Shown: positions 16,689 through 25,063 of the stretch, piece after piece
Numbering within the stretch: position 1 is the stretch's first letter
How the letters are laid out: each line of letters starts with the position of its first letter
Origin: UBA3855 sp964472035
GTDB taxonomy: Bacteria > Bacillota > Clostridia > Oscillospirales > Ruminococcaceae
Assembly: GCA_964472035.1 (NCBI GenBank)
Contig: CAYYIT010000017.1
Span: 1-43,536, forward strand
Length of the DNA: 43,536 nt
Direction: 5' to 3'
Notes under the pieces: model-generated
Databases searched by the model: none
Seen by the model: the letters and a program-made list of their open reading frames with translations, nothing else
What the model was told of the DNA's origin: nothing
Translations under genes and position numbers: made by a program

Positions 16689-17951
16689 ATGGAACGAACG
16701 GGTGCAAGAAGCACATCGGCTCCAGCAAGGAAGCCATCCGCGCCCAAGCCGGAGAAAAAAAAGATCCGCCTGGGCGGTGCGGATACGACATTTGCCATTG
16801 TTATCCTGATCCTGCTGGGCATCGGCCTTGTCATGATGTTCTCTGCAAGCTACGCGATCGCGATCAATGAGGACAAACCGGGTTATTTTTACGCGCTGCG
16901 TCAGGGAATTTTCGCACTCGTCGGACTCGGCGCCATGATCTTCATGTCGTTTTTTGACTATCATATCCTGCAGAAGGGCTGGATCGCCCTTGCTTCCTAT
17001 CTCGGAAGCGTACTGCTGCTCATCCTTGTCATGTTTGTAGGAACGGATCTCGGTACCGGATGCAAACGCTGGCTGAACCTTGGATTTACGACGTTCCAGC
17101 CATCGGAGCTTGCAAAATTCGCCGTCGTGATCCTCTTTGCCTATGCGATCGACAAGAACTTTGACAAGATGAAGAAGTTCACGATCGGCGTACTGCCGTT
17201 TGTTCTGATGCTCGGCATTATCGCCGCACTTCTGATGAAGCAGCCCCACCTGTCCTGCACCCTGCTGATCTGTATGATCGGTGTCGTGCTGATCTACGTC
17301 GGCGGCGCAAAGTTCTGGCATCTGCTGGGTATCTGTATCATCGGTGTTGCAGCACTGGCGGCACTGGTCATCTATAAATCCGTTGTCGAGGATTATAACT
17401 ACTTTGCACAGCGCCTGAATACCTGGCTGCATCCTTTCGACAGTGAGGATCTTGCAAGCACATGGCAGACAAGACAATCCCTGATCGCCATCGGCTCCGG
17501 CGGCTTGTTCGGTCTGGGACTGGGAGAATCCCGTCAGAAATATCTCTACCTCCCCGAATCCGAGAATGACTTTGTGTTCTCCATCGTCTGCGAGGAGCTG
17601 GGACTTGTCGGTGCGATCACCGTCATCCTGCTGTTTGTGCTGCTCGTGGTAGAGGGCTTCCATATTGCATCGAAGGCCAAGGATCGTTTCGGCATGCTCA
17701 TCACCGTGGGCTTTACCGTGCAGATCGGCCTGCAGGCGTTCCTGAACATTGCTGTTGTCAGCGGACTTGTACCGAATACCGGTATCAGCCTTCCGTTCTT
17801 CAGCTACGGCGGTACGGCGCTTGTCATGCAGCTGATGCAGATGGGCATCGTATTGAATGTCTCGAGAACGCGATACATCATGCCGGATAAAAAGAAACCG
17901 GAGCCCGCTCCAGAAACAGAGCCGGAACCCGAATACAGGCAGAATGCCTGA
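16689..17951 (+). CDS. ftsW: FtsW, septal peptidoglycan glycosyltransferase (SEDS)
   Basis: A 420-residue SEDS protein that polymerises lipid II together with its partner class B PBP. A basic, Pro/Lys-rich cytoplasmic tail (1-28) precedes about ten membrane helices. Family motifs: GLVMMFSAS in helix 1, GTGCKRWLNLG with FQPSELAK, the catalytic Asp294 in SENDFVF, EELGLVG, and NTGISLPFFSYGG near the end. The last ~30 residues are Pro/Glu-rich. The division role, rather than RodA, is inferred from its place in the dcw cluster with a class B PBP. The gene starts 33 bases after the mraY-like gene, so murD, often found here, is not present. AAGAAAGGAAGG precedes the ATG. Confidence 0.93.
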   Translation: MERTGARSTSAPARKPSAPKPEKKKIRLGGADTTFAIVILILLGIGLVMMFSASYAIAINEDKPGYFYALRQGIFALVGLGAMIFMSFFDYHILQKGWIALASYLGSVLLLILVMFVGTDLGTGCKRWLNLGFTTFQPSELAKFAVVILFAYAIDKNFDKMKKFTIGVLPFVLMLGIIAALLMKQPHLSCTLLICMIGVVLIYVGGAKFWHLLGICIIGVAALAALVIYKSVVEDYNYFAQRLNTWLHPFDSEDLASTWQTRQSLIAIGSGGLFGLGLGESRQKYLYLPESENDFVFSIVCEELGLVGAITVILLFVLLVVEGFHIASKAKDRFGMLITVGFTVQIGLQAFLNIAVVSGLVPNTGISLPFFSYGGTALVMQLMQMGIVLNVSRTRYIMPDKKKPEPAPETEPEPEYRQNA

Positions 17952-17983
17952 TCTAACAATCATGACAGATAACAGGTGATAGA

Positions 17984-19114
17984 ATGAAAGTATTATTAGC
18001 AGGCGGCGGTACGGGCGGACATATCAATCCCGCACTCGCCATCGCAGGGATCATCAAGGCACATTGCCCCGATGCGGAATTTCTCTTTGCAGGTACTCCG
18101 AACGGCATGGAGGCAAAGCTCGTTCCGCAGGCAGGCTACCGCCTCGAACACATCAAGGTCGCAGGCTTTCAGCGCAGACTGAGCCTGGAAAACATCGGCC
18201 GCAATGCCAAGGCAGTCTGGTATCTTGCCAATTCCGGCAGACGTGCAAAGCAGATCATCCGTGAGTTCCAGCCGGACATCGCCATCGGCACCGGCGGCTA
18301 TGTGGCAGGCCCCATTATCCGCATGGCGGCAAAGATGGGTATCCCGTCCGCCATTCACGAGCAGAATGCATTCCCCGGTGTGACCAATAAACTCCTTGCC
18401 AAGGAAGTGGATCATGTCATGCTGACGGTGGAGGAAGCACTCAAGTACTTCGATCCCCAGATCCGCTATACTGTTACCGGACTTCCGGTGCGTGCCAACC
18501 TCCTGCAGAAGAGCAGGGAACAGGCAAGAGCGGAGCTCGGATTTGACGACGGCTTCTGCATCCTGTCCTTCGGCGGCAGTCTCGGCGCCGGATGCATCAA
18601 TGATACCATGGCCGAGACGCTCAAGTGGCATCATTCCAAGGGCCTGAAGATCAATCACATCCATGGCTACGGCGGCATGGGTAAGGAGACCTTCCCGCAG
18701 AAAATGCAGGAATACGGCATCCCGATGAAGAATGACCGCATCCGCATCACCGAGTATATCAATGATATGGATACCTGCATGGCAGCTGCGGATCTGGTGA
18801 TCTGCCGCTCCGGCGCATCCGTTCTTGCAGAGCTGGAGGCGCTTGGCAAGCCTTCCGTACTGATCCCGTCCCCCATTGTAACTGGTAACCACCAGTACCA
18901 TAACGCCATGGTGCTTGCCAAGGCCGGTGCTGCCATCGTCATCGAACAGAAGGACGTTACCGCAGAAGATGTGATCTCCCGGATCGAGGCACTCTATGAG
19001 GATCGCCCGAAGCTCCAGAGCATGGCGCAGAACGCCGCATCGCTCGCAGTCAAGGACACTGATGAGCGCATCTGGAAGGTCATTGAAGGCCTGCTGAAAA
19101 AAGCAAAGAAATAA
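17984..19114 (+). CDS. murG: MurG, lipid II-forming GlcNAc transferase
   Basis: A 376-residue GT-B enzyme on the inner face of the membrane that adds GlcNAc from UDP-GlcNAc to lipid I. Seen features: the N-terminal LLAGGGTGGHINPALAIA, the GTGGYVAGP loop, IHEQNAFPGVTNK, the second glycine loop SFGGSLGA, YINDMDTCMAAADLVICRSGA and the sugar-nucleotide site PSPIVTGNHQYHNA. The length is slightly above the usual ~360. It starts 32 bases after ftsW with AGGTGAT as the ribosome binding site. murA follows after 63 bases. Confidence 0.97.
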   Translation: MKVLLAGGGTGGHINPALAIAGIIKAHCPDAEFLFAGTPNGMEAKLVPQAGYRLEHIKVAGFQRRLSLENIGRNAKAVWYLANSGRRAKQIIREFQPDIAIGTGGYVAGPIIRMAAKMGIPSAIHEQNAFPGVTNKLLAKEVDHVMLTVEEALKYFDPQIRYTVTGLPVRANLLQKSREQARAELGFDDGFCILSFGGSLGAGCINDTMAETLKWHHSKGLKINHIHGYGGMGKETFPQKMQEYGIPMKNDRIRITEYINDMDTCMAAADLVICRSGASVLAELEALGKPSVLIPSPIVTGNHQYHNAMVLAKAGAAIVIEQKDVTAEDVISRIEALYEDRPKLQSMAQNAASLAVKDTDERIWKVIEGLLKKAKK

Positions 19115-19177
19115 ATGCCGCTGCTCCGCACCCTTTTTCCATACCGGCATAGGATGGATTAGGAAGGGGTGGATCAG

Positions 19178-20434
19178 ATGCAGAAATTGATCATACAGGG
19201 CGGCCGCAGACTGGAGGGTGAACTCTCCGTCCAGGGCGCCAAGAACAGTGCGCTCCCCATCCTTGCAGCAACACTGCTGTGTGATGGCACGAATGTACTT
19301 GAAAACTGTCCGAAGCTTTCGGATGTATATGCAGCCTGCCGTATCCTGACGCGGCTCGGATGCCGCTGTGAGATGCAGGACCGTACCGTCCGTGTGCAGG
19401 TAAATCCTATCAGCAGCTGGGAGATCCCCGAGCAGCTGATGCGGGAAATGCGCTCGTCGATCATATTCCTCGGCGCGGTTCTCGGCAGAATGGGCACATG
19501 TGCGCTCGGCTATCCGGGAGGCTGTGAACTGGGACCGAGACCCATTGACCTGCATCTGCAGGCGCTGCAGCGCATGGGCGTGAAGATCCACGAGGAGAAC
19601 GGCGTTCTGCATTGCAGGGCACCGAAGGGATTGCATGGTGCGAAGATCCATCTGCAGTTTCCGTCCGTGGGCGCGACCGAGAACATCCTGCTTGCGTCTG
19701 TGCTTGCAAGAGGTGAGACCGTCATCAGCAATGCCGCAAGGGAACCGGAGATCATGGACCTTGCCGGATACCTCCGTGCCTGCGGTGCAAAGATCACGGG
19801 CGACGGCAGCGGAACGATCCGGATCCGGGGCGTTCCGAAACTCTGCGGCTGTACTTACCGCATCATGCCGGATCGCATCGCCGCAGCAACATGGCTTGCA
19901 GCAGCCGCTGCAACGGGCGGTGAACTGACATTGCGCGATGTGCGTGCAGCAGAGATGGAGAGCATCCTCGATGTGTTCGAGCAGATGCACTGCCGGATCA
20001 GCTGCACGGACGAATGCATTCATTTTTCCGCAGGTGCGCCGCTCAGAAGCGTCCGGTGCATCCGGACGATGCCCTATCCGGGATTCCCGACCGACGCACA
20101 GGCCATCCTGATGGCGCCATTGTGTAAAGCGTGCGGAACGACGCTGGTGGAGGAAACCATCTTCGAGAACCGCTTCCGTCATGTGGATGCGCTGGTAAAA
20201 ATGGGCGCGGATATCCAGGTCGCCGGAAGAGCCGCCGTCATCAAAGGCGTACCGCATCTTCACGGTGCAAAGGTGAGAGCGACTGACCTTCGCGGCGGTG
20301 CAGCACTCCTGATCGCTGCACTCGGCGCGGCAGGAACGACTGAAATTACAGAGATCTGTCATATCGACCGTGGCTATGACTGCCCCGAAGCACTGCTCCG
20401 GAGCATCGGCGCACAGATCGAGAGAGTATCATAA
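19178..20434 (+). CDS. murA: MurA, UDP-GlcNAc 1-carboxyvinyltransferase
   Basis: A 418-residue EPSP-synthase-fold enzyme for the first committed step of peptidoglycan synthesis (phosphoenolpyruvate plus UDP-GlcNAc). Seen features: GGRRLEGELSVQGAKNSALPIL at the start (the 'G.l.GeV.isGAKNaaLpil' signature), the catalytic Cys116 in PGGCELGPRPIDLH, TENILLASVLA, and the FPTDAQAILMAP stretch. A cysteine at this place normally means fosfomycin sensitivity. ATG 19178 is preferred over GTG 19169 because AGGAAGGGG lies 8 bases before the ATG and overlaps the GTG. Finding murA inside the dcw cluster is a Firmicute/clostridial trait. ftsQ follows after 15 bases. Confidence 0.96.
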   Translation: MQKLIIQGGRRLEGELSVQGAKNSALPILAATLLCDGTNVLENCPKLSDVYAACRILTRLGCRCEMQDRTVRVQVNPISSWEIPEQLMREMRSSIIFLGAVLGRMGTCALGYPGGCELGPRPIDLHLQALQRMGVKIHEENGVLHCRAPKGLHGAKIHLQFPSVGATENILLASVLARGETVISNAAREPEIMDLAGYLRACGAKITGDGSGTIRIRGVPKLCGCTYRIMPDRIAAATWLAAAAATGGELTLRDVRAAEMESILDVFEQMHCRISCTDECIHFSAGAPLRSVRCIRTMPYPGFPTDAQAILMAPLCKACGTTLVEETIFENRFRHVDALVKMGADIQVAGRAAVIKGVPHLHGAKVRATDLRGGAALLIAALGAAGTTEITEICHIDRGYDCPEALLRSIGAQIERVS

Positions 20435-20449
20435 CAAAGGGGATGACTT

Positions 20450-21346
20450 ATGAGAGACGTAGAAAAAACGCGGATCCAGCATGAGACCAGTGAGAAGAGA
20501 CTGCGCCGCAGACGACGCGGCCGTACGCTCTACGCGATACTTGTGGTAGCGCTCGCAGTGGGAATCATCGTCACGCTGTCCATGACGGTGCTGTTCAATA
20601 TCAAGGAGATCCAGGTGTCCGGCGATGCACAGCATTATACTGCGGAGGAGATCGTCGCGGCCACGGGCATTTCCGTCGGTGATAATCTGGTGCGTCTTGA
20701 TGTGGCAGCAGCCGAACAGAAGGGCTACGATGCACTTGTGTATGTGGAATCGGTCAATATCCGCCGGCAGTTCCCAAGCACTCTGATCATCGAGGTGGAG
20801 AAGAGCGTTCCCACTTATAATGTCAGCTACGAATTCGGTACGCTCATCCTCAGCAAGACGGGACGCATCCTCGAAAACAGTATGTCCCCGATGGAGGGCC
20901 TGATCTCCATTACCGGTTATGTGCCGCAGGAGACCGCCCCCGGAAAGACCATCAGCGCCGAAAAGGAACGCGATGACAAGATCCTCTCGGCCTTCTGTGA
21001 GCTGTTCGATACCATGGAGCTTACCGTTCCGATCGTGGCAGTGGATATGACGAATAAGAACAATATCATCGTCAACTTCGACAACCGCATCGAATTCGAT
21101 ATGGGCAACTGGAATGAGATCGAGTACAAGATCACCTTCGCCCAGGAGGTCATCGCCAAGCAAAGTCCCAATAAGGAAGGCTACCTGACCATGATCGGCA
21201 ACAACCAATGCTCGTTCCGCGGAAAGGACGACGTTGAGAACAGCCTGCCGCAAACCACGGAACCTCCGACGGAACCGGTAACGGATGCCCTCGGAAATCC
21301 GGTCGTGCAGCCCACAGAGGCGGCTGCAACACTCCCCATGGGCTGA
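20450..21346 (+). CDS. ftsQ: FtsQ/DivIB cell-division protein
   Basis: A 298-residue bitopic protein. A very basic cytoplasmic tail (RLRRRRRGR) leads to one membrane helix at about 26-50. A POTRA domain follows at about 53-125 (FNIKEIQVSGDAQHYTAEEI, VESVNIRRQFPSTLIIEVEK), then the FtsQ beta domain and a Pro/Thr/Glu-rich C-terminal tail. It bridges FtsL, DivIC and the septal synthase. The place at the end of the murG-murA run is typical. The name divIB is equally suitable for a Firmicute. It starts 15 bases after murA with AAAGGGG before the ATG. No clear terminator follows; ftsZ has its own promoter. Confidence 0.92.
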   Translation: MRDVEKTRIQHETSEKRLRRRRRGRTLYAILVVALAVGIIVTLSMTVLFNIKEIQVSGDAQHYTAEEIVAATGISVGDNLVRLDVAAAEQKGYDALVYVESVNIRRQFPSTLIIEVEKSVPTYNVSYEFGTLILSKTGRILENSMSPMEGLISITGYVPQETAPGKTISAEKERDDKILSAFCELFDTMELTVPIVAVDMTNKNNIIVNFDNRIEFDMGNWNEIEYKITFAQEVIAKQSPNKEGYLTMIGNNQCSFRGKDDVENSLPQTTEPPTEPVTDALGNPVVQPTEAAATLPMG

Positions 21347-21433
21347 TTCTATGTACAATTTTGTTAAAAAAGCGCAAAAATCGGACGGATAACTTGTGTG
21401 ATTATGAAAAAATGATTTTTTAATAAAAAAGTG

Positions 21434-21462
21434 TTGCAAAATCCGGGGGGATGTGCTAAAAT
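21434..21462 (+). promoter_or_regulatory. ftsZ promoter
   Basis: TTGCAA (21434-21439), 17-base spacer, TAAAAT (21457-21462) preceded by TGTGC. It allows ftsZ to be expressed apart from the upstream cluster. Confidence 0.85.
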
Positions 21463-21537
21463 ATAAATGTGTATGATGTTACTATGTAGGATAATCTGTT
21501 TTATACATGGGAATAAAAGTTGGTAGGAGGAACAATA

Positions 21538-22653
21538 ATGACGGACTTTATTTACGAGGAAGCATTCGATCCGGATGTAAACATTAAGGTGATCGGTGTT
21601 GGCGGCGGCGGCGGCAACGCGCTCAACTGCATGGTTGACTCCGGTGTGAATGACATTGAGTATGTGACTGTGAATACAGATGCTAAGGCACTGAATAATT
21701 CCAAGGCAGCTACCCGTATTCAGATCGGTGCAAAGCTGACCAAGGGCAGAGGCGCAGGCAACAAGCCTGAGATCGGCAGACACAGTGCTGAGGAAAATAT
21801 TGAAGAGATCCAGACTGCACTCAAGGGTGCGGATATGGTATTCATTACCGCAGGTATGGGCGGCGGTACCGGTACCGGCGCAGCGCCCATCGTTGCAAAG
21901 GCTGCACAGGAGATGGGTATCCTGACTGTCGCAGTAGTTACCAAGCCCTTTGCATTCGAGCGTGAGCAGAAGATGGCACAGGCTGAGAGAGGCATCGAGG
22001 AGCTCAAGAAGTATGTTGACTCCCTGATCGTGATTCCCAACGAGAGACTGCTCGTTGGCCTGGAAAAGCCCCTGACCATGAAGGAATCCTTCGCACTGTC
22101 CGATGATATTCTCAAGACGGGCGTAAAGAGCATTGCTGATCTGATCGTTGAGGAAGGCTATATCAACCTCGACTTCGCTGACGTATCCACCACCATGAAG
22201 GGTGCCGGCTACGCACATATGGCGATCGGTCATGGTGCAGGTAAAGATAAGGCAGTGGAAGCTGCCAAGGCTGTTATCAGCAGCCCGCTGCTGGAGACTT
22301 CCATCGCTGGTGCAAAGCGCCTGCTCATCAACGTGGCAATGTCCGAGGATGTTCTGTCCTCCGATGTGGATACTGCTTCCAAGATGATCACCGAGGCAGC
22401 AGCTCCCGATGTACAGTTCATTTTCGGTGCTGCATTCAAGGAAGATATGCAGGATGAGATGACCATCACTGTGATCGCAGCGGATTTTGACGATAATGCA
22501 TCTGAAAATGACGCTCCTGCTGCACCGGCAGAGGATGACGTGATCCCGATCGATAACCCCCTGCTGAATGACCTGGACCTGAGCCAGCCCAGCAGATCTT
22601 CCGTGAACGACATGAACATGGATGATATCTTCGAGATCCTCGGCGGTAAGTAA
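21538..22653 (+). CDS. ftsZ: FtsZ, tubulin-like cell-division GTPase
   Basis: A 371-residue GTPase that polymerises into the Z-ring. Seen features: VGGGGGNALN at the N-terminus, the tubulin signature GGGTGTGAAP, the T7 synergy-loop region (NLDFADVSTTM) and the C-terminal tubulin-like domain up to about residue 318. A short acidic linker follows. The extreme C-terminus reads NMDDIFEILGGK and lacks the usual IPxFL(R) anchor-binding peptide. ATG 21538 is chosen from AGGAGG 7 bases upstream. No ftsA lies upstream, where it is commonly found. Transcription starts at its own promoter and stops at 22676-22705, so the gene is probably a single-gene unit. Confidence 0.97.
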   Translation: MTDFIYEEAFDPDVNIKVIGVGGGGGNALNCMVDSGVNDIEYVTVNTDAKALNNSKAATRIQIGAKLTKGRGAGNKPEIGRHSAEENIEEIQTALKGADMVFITAGMGGGTGTGAAPIVAKAAQEMGILTVAVVTKPFAFEREQKMAQAERGIEELKKYVDSLIVIPNERLLVGLEKPLTMKESFALSDDILKTGVKSIADLIVEEGYINLDFADVSTTMKGAGYAHMAIGHGAGKDKAVEAAKAVISSPLLETSIAGAKRLLINVAMSEDVLSSDVDTASKMITEAAAPDVQFIFGAAFKEDMQDEMTITVIAADFDDNASENDAPAAPAEDDVIPIDNPLLNDLDLSQPSRSSVNDMNMDDIFEILGGK

Positions 22654-22675
22654 TTGATCTGAACACATATCATAC

Positions 22676-22706
22676 AGCGGTCGATTGGTATCGGCCGCTT
22701 TTTTTA
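22676..22706 (+). terminator. ftsZ terminator
   Basis: AGCGGTCGAT (22676-22685), TGGT loop, ATCGGCCGCT (22690-22699; one G-T pair) and a run of T. Confidence 0.9.
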
Positions 22707-22826
22707 ACGGTTTGTATAGAAATGATGCTCTTATAAATCGGAATATACAATTTGGAATAATGGGTGCAAACTTGACTATTGGGCATATTGCACAAGAAAT
22801 GCTTCATGATTTGTACATAAAATCAC

Positions 22827-22855
22827 TTGCATGTCAAGAAAAAATATGGTATAAT
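22827..22855 (+). promoter_or_regulatory. promoter of the DivIVA-like gene
   Basis: TTGCAT (22827-22832), 17-base spacer, TATAAT (22850-22855), with TATGG before the -10. The interval 22707-22826 holds nothing else that I can support. Confidence 0.85.
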
Positions 22856-22927
22856 AATGATAATATTCAGGGTGGATCGGATTTGCTGTGCAAAATCTGC
22901 TTCATCAGTAAAAAGGAGAGCTGTATC

Positions 22928-24490
22928 ATGGATATCCCATCTGGAGTACTTAAGACAACAATGAGACCGGGCGGTCTGGAGAAAGAATCTGTTATGACCT
23001 ATCTGGATGAACTCAATTCCAAGATCAATGATCTGGAAGATGAGCTGAAGCAGAAGGAAGAGAATCCCCAGGAGTCCGAACTCATCAAGCAGTACAGACG
23101 CGATCTCGAAGCTGCTGACAAGAAGGCAGCCGAGGCTGAAAAGAAGGCAGAGGACAGCGCTGCACAGCTGAAGTCCATCAGCGACAAGGCAACACAGCTT
23201 GCCAATGCGCTCAATGCCGAGAAGGAAGCAAGAAACAATGATGCCAAGAAGATGAAGCAGCTGCTTCAGCAGGCTCAGAACAACAGCGTCGAAGAAGAAA
23301 AGGTACGCGGTCTCCAGCAGGAGGTCCTTTCACTGAAGACGGAGATCGGTCAGCTGACGAACGAGAACGCTGCCCTGAAGGCAACCGCAACATCCTCCGA
23401 CCAGCTGTCTGAAACCGTTCAGAACCTGAACAAGGAACTGACCGATAAGAGCAACGCGGTTTCCGATCTGGAAGCAAAGCTCGCAGATGCTGAGGCGAAG
23501 CTTGCTGATTCCGAGGCAAAGCTCGCTGATGCTGAGGCTAAGGCAAAGAAGGCAGAGGAAGAAGCTGCTGCAAAGACTTCCGAGATCTCTGCACTGCAGA
23601 CAAAGGTTACTGAGCTCGAGCAGAAGGCTTCTCAGTCCACCGGCTTTGCACCCAGCTTCGATATGAGTGCGATCTTTGCACAGGCACAGCAGAGCGCTGT
23701 TGCACTGGAAATGCAGGCTAAGGCAGAGGCTGAAAAGACCGTTGCTGACGCAAATGCACTGGCAGAGAAGACTGTTTCTGAAGCAAATGCACAGGCTGAA
23801 AAGACCATCAACGATGCAAATGCACAGGCAGAAACTACGATTTCTTCTGCAAACGCACAGGCAGAGACTACCATCTCTTCCGCAAATGCATTGGCAGAGA
23901 AGACCATCAATGATGCCAATACACAGGCTGAGACCACTGTTTCCACTGCAAATGCACAGGCTGAGAAGACTGTTTCCAGCGCAAATGCAGAGGCTGAGCG
24001 TATCCTGAGAACTGCTGAGGAAAGAGCTTCCACCTCCAACGCAGAGGCAGACGCAATTCTGTCCAGCGCAAGAGAAAAGGCAGAGGCAGAGTCCGCAAGA
24101 ATCAAGCACGAATCTCTGGAACAGCAGCAGAAGGTAAAGCAGCTGACTGCTACCATCAAGTCCATGCTGACCATCGAGATCGATGGCATCGAAAAGAGCC
24201 TGCGTGAAGCAAGCACATTGATGACCCAGGCATCCAAGGTAATGGATGACAAGATCAAGGCAGCTGACGAAGTGATCGCAGATGCGCGTGATTGCGTGGA
24301 AAAGAATGCCAAGGTAGAAGAGGACACCATGAACGATATCATGTCCAAGCCCTCCTCTGCTCCGAAGTACAATGCACCGTCCGGCGGTATGGATCAGAAG
24401 TCCGCAATGAAGCCTGAGAAGAAGGCAAGCGGCTTTGCATTCGATATGAGCGAGCTGATCAAGGACGCTGAAGCATCTGTAACTGATTAA
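22928..24490 (+). CDS. DivIVA-like long coiled-coil protein with hendecad repeats
   Basis: A 520-residue, almost wholly alpha-helical protein without signal peptide or membrane helix. The N-terminus (LKTTMRPGGLEKESVMTYLDELNSKI, residues 8-33, split here as RPGG then VMTYLDEL) resembles the DivIVA/GpsB membrane-binding head, which has an R-G-Y turn followed by 'V..FLd.l'. Residues ~35-240 are heptad coiled coil with KLADAEA repeats. Residues 262-360 hold nine in-frame 11-residue repeats of the form ANAQAEKTI.., and a further coiled coil and a Lys-rich tail follow. ATG 22928 is chosen from AAGGAG upstream and the promoter at 22827. It lies directly after ftsZ, as sepF/divIVA genes often do, so a role in polar or septal organisation is a reasonable inference. 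The similarity in the head is short and needs a profile search. Confidence 0.7.
   Translation: MDIPSGVLKTTMRPGGLEKESVMTYLDELNSKINDLEDELKQKEENPQESELIKQYRRDLEAADKKAAEAEKKAEDSAAQLKSISDKATQLANALNAEKEARNNDAKKMKQLLQQAQNNSVEEEKVRGLQQEVLSLKTEIGQLTNENAALKATATSSDQLSETVQNLNKELTDKSNAVSDLEAKLADAEAKLADSEAKLADAEAKAKKAEEEAAAKTSEISALQTKVTELEQKASQSTGFAPSFDMSAIFAQAQQSAVALEMQAKAEAEKTVADANALAEKTVSEANAQAEKTINDANAQAETTISSANAQAETTISSANALAEKTINDANTQAETTVSTANAQAEKTVSSANAEAERILRTAEERASTSNAEADAILSSAREKAEAESARIKHESLEQQQKVKQLTATIKSMLTIEIDGIEKSLREASTLMTQASKVMDDKIKAADEVIADARDCVEKNAKVEEDTMNDIMSKPSSAPKYNAPSGGMDQKSAMKPEKKASGFAFDMSELIKDAEASVTD
23711..24007 (+). repeat. nine tandem 33-base coding repeats (11 residues each)
   Basis: Each 33-base unit encodes a variant of (S/N)(S/D)ANAQAE(K/T)T(I/V). 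The copies keep frame and the Ala/Glu/Val pattern of a hendecad coiled coil, while third bases vary. Such a repeat can gain or lose units by slippage without breaking the frame. Confidence 0.9.
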
Positions 24491-24508
24491 TATTAGAGGT
24501 GATTGATA

Positions 24509-25063
24509 ATGCCGGAGATCAAGCGTATTTGCGCACAGGATTTGTCTGCCTGCGCAGCGGATCTGCACATCGGAGATAAGATCCTGCTTTCCGGTTATGT
24601 TTATACGGCAAGGGATGCTGCGCATAAGAGAATTGCGGCACTTCTGGATGAGGGCGGTGACCTGCCCTTTCCGATCGAGGGTGCAGTGATCTATTATGCG
24701 GGTCCTACCCCTGCACCGTCTGGAAAACCCATCGGTTCCTGCGGCCCGACAACTTCCGGCCGTATGGATCCCTATGCCCCCCGTCTGCTCGACCTCGGTC
24801 TTGCGGCGATGATCGGCAAGGGCGAGCGTTCCCAGGAAGTGCGCGATGCCGTCGCAAGAAATCATGCCGTGTACCTTTGTGCAGTGGGCGGCGCCGGTGC
24901 GCTTGCAGCACGCTGCATCAAGGAAATGCAGGTGATCGCATTTGAGGATCTTGGATGCGAGTCTGTAAAACGGCTGTATCTTGAGGATTTTCCGCTTGTG
25001 GTTGCGAATGATGCGGACGGCGGAGATCTGTTCTCAGAAGGCAGGGCTGCCTATGTCCGCTGA
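24509..25063 (+). CDS. fumarase/tartrate dehydratase-type beta subunit
   Basis: A 184-residue protein matching the C-terminal swivelling domain of class I Fe-S hydro-lyases. The signs are GDKILLSGYVYTARDAAHKR, EGAVIYYAGPTPA, the GPTTSGRMDPYAPRLL signature, MIGKG and HAVYLCAVGGAGALAA. In two-subunit fumarases this partners an alpha subunit that holds the 4Fe-4S cluster; together they interconvert fumarate and malate (or act on tartrate). No alpha subunit gene lies in this window: upstream is the DivIVA-like gene, downstream sigH. It may pair with a distant alpha subunit. ATG 24509 follows AGAGGTGATT; the DivIVA-like stop is 18 bases upstream with no terminator between, so the two may be co-transcribed. 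Confidence 0.87.
   Translation: MPEIKRICAQDLSACAADLHIGDKILLSGYVYTARDAAHKRIAALLDEGGDLPFPIEGAVIYYAGPTPAPSGKPIGSCGPTTSGRMDPYAPRLLDLGLAAMIGKGERSQEVRDAVARNHAVYLCAVGGAGALAARCIKEMQVIAFEDLGCESVKRLYLEDFPLVVANDADGGDLFSEGRAAYVR

Noticed and set aside
17996..20362. Minus-strand open frame of 788 codons across murG and murA
   Set aside because: It spans two well-defined genes on the other strand and has Cys/His-rich, low-complexity composition typical of antisense frames.
23711..24007. Regular 33-base repeats as a possible CRISPR array
   Set aside because: There are no spacers; units are contiguous, in frame, and differ mostly at third bases, as expected for a coding coiled-coil repeat.
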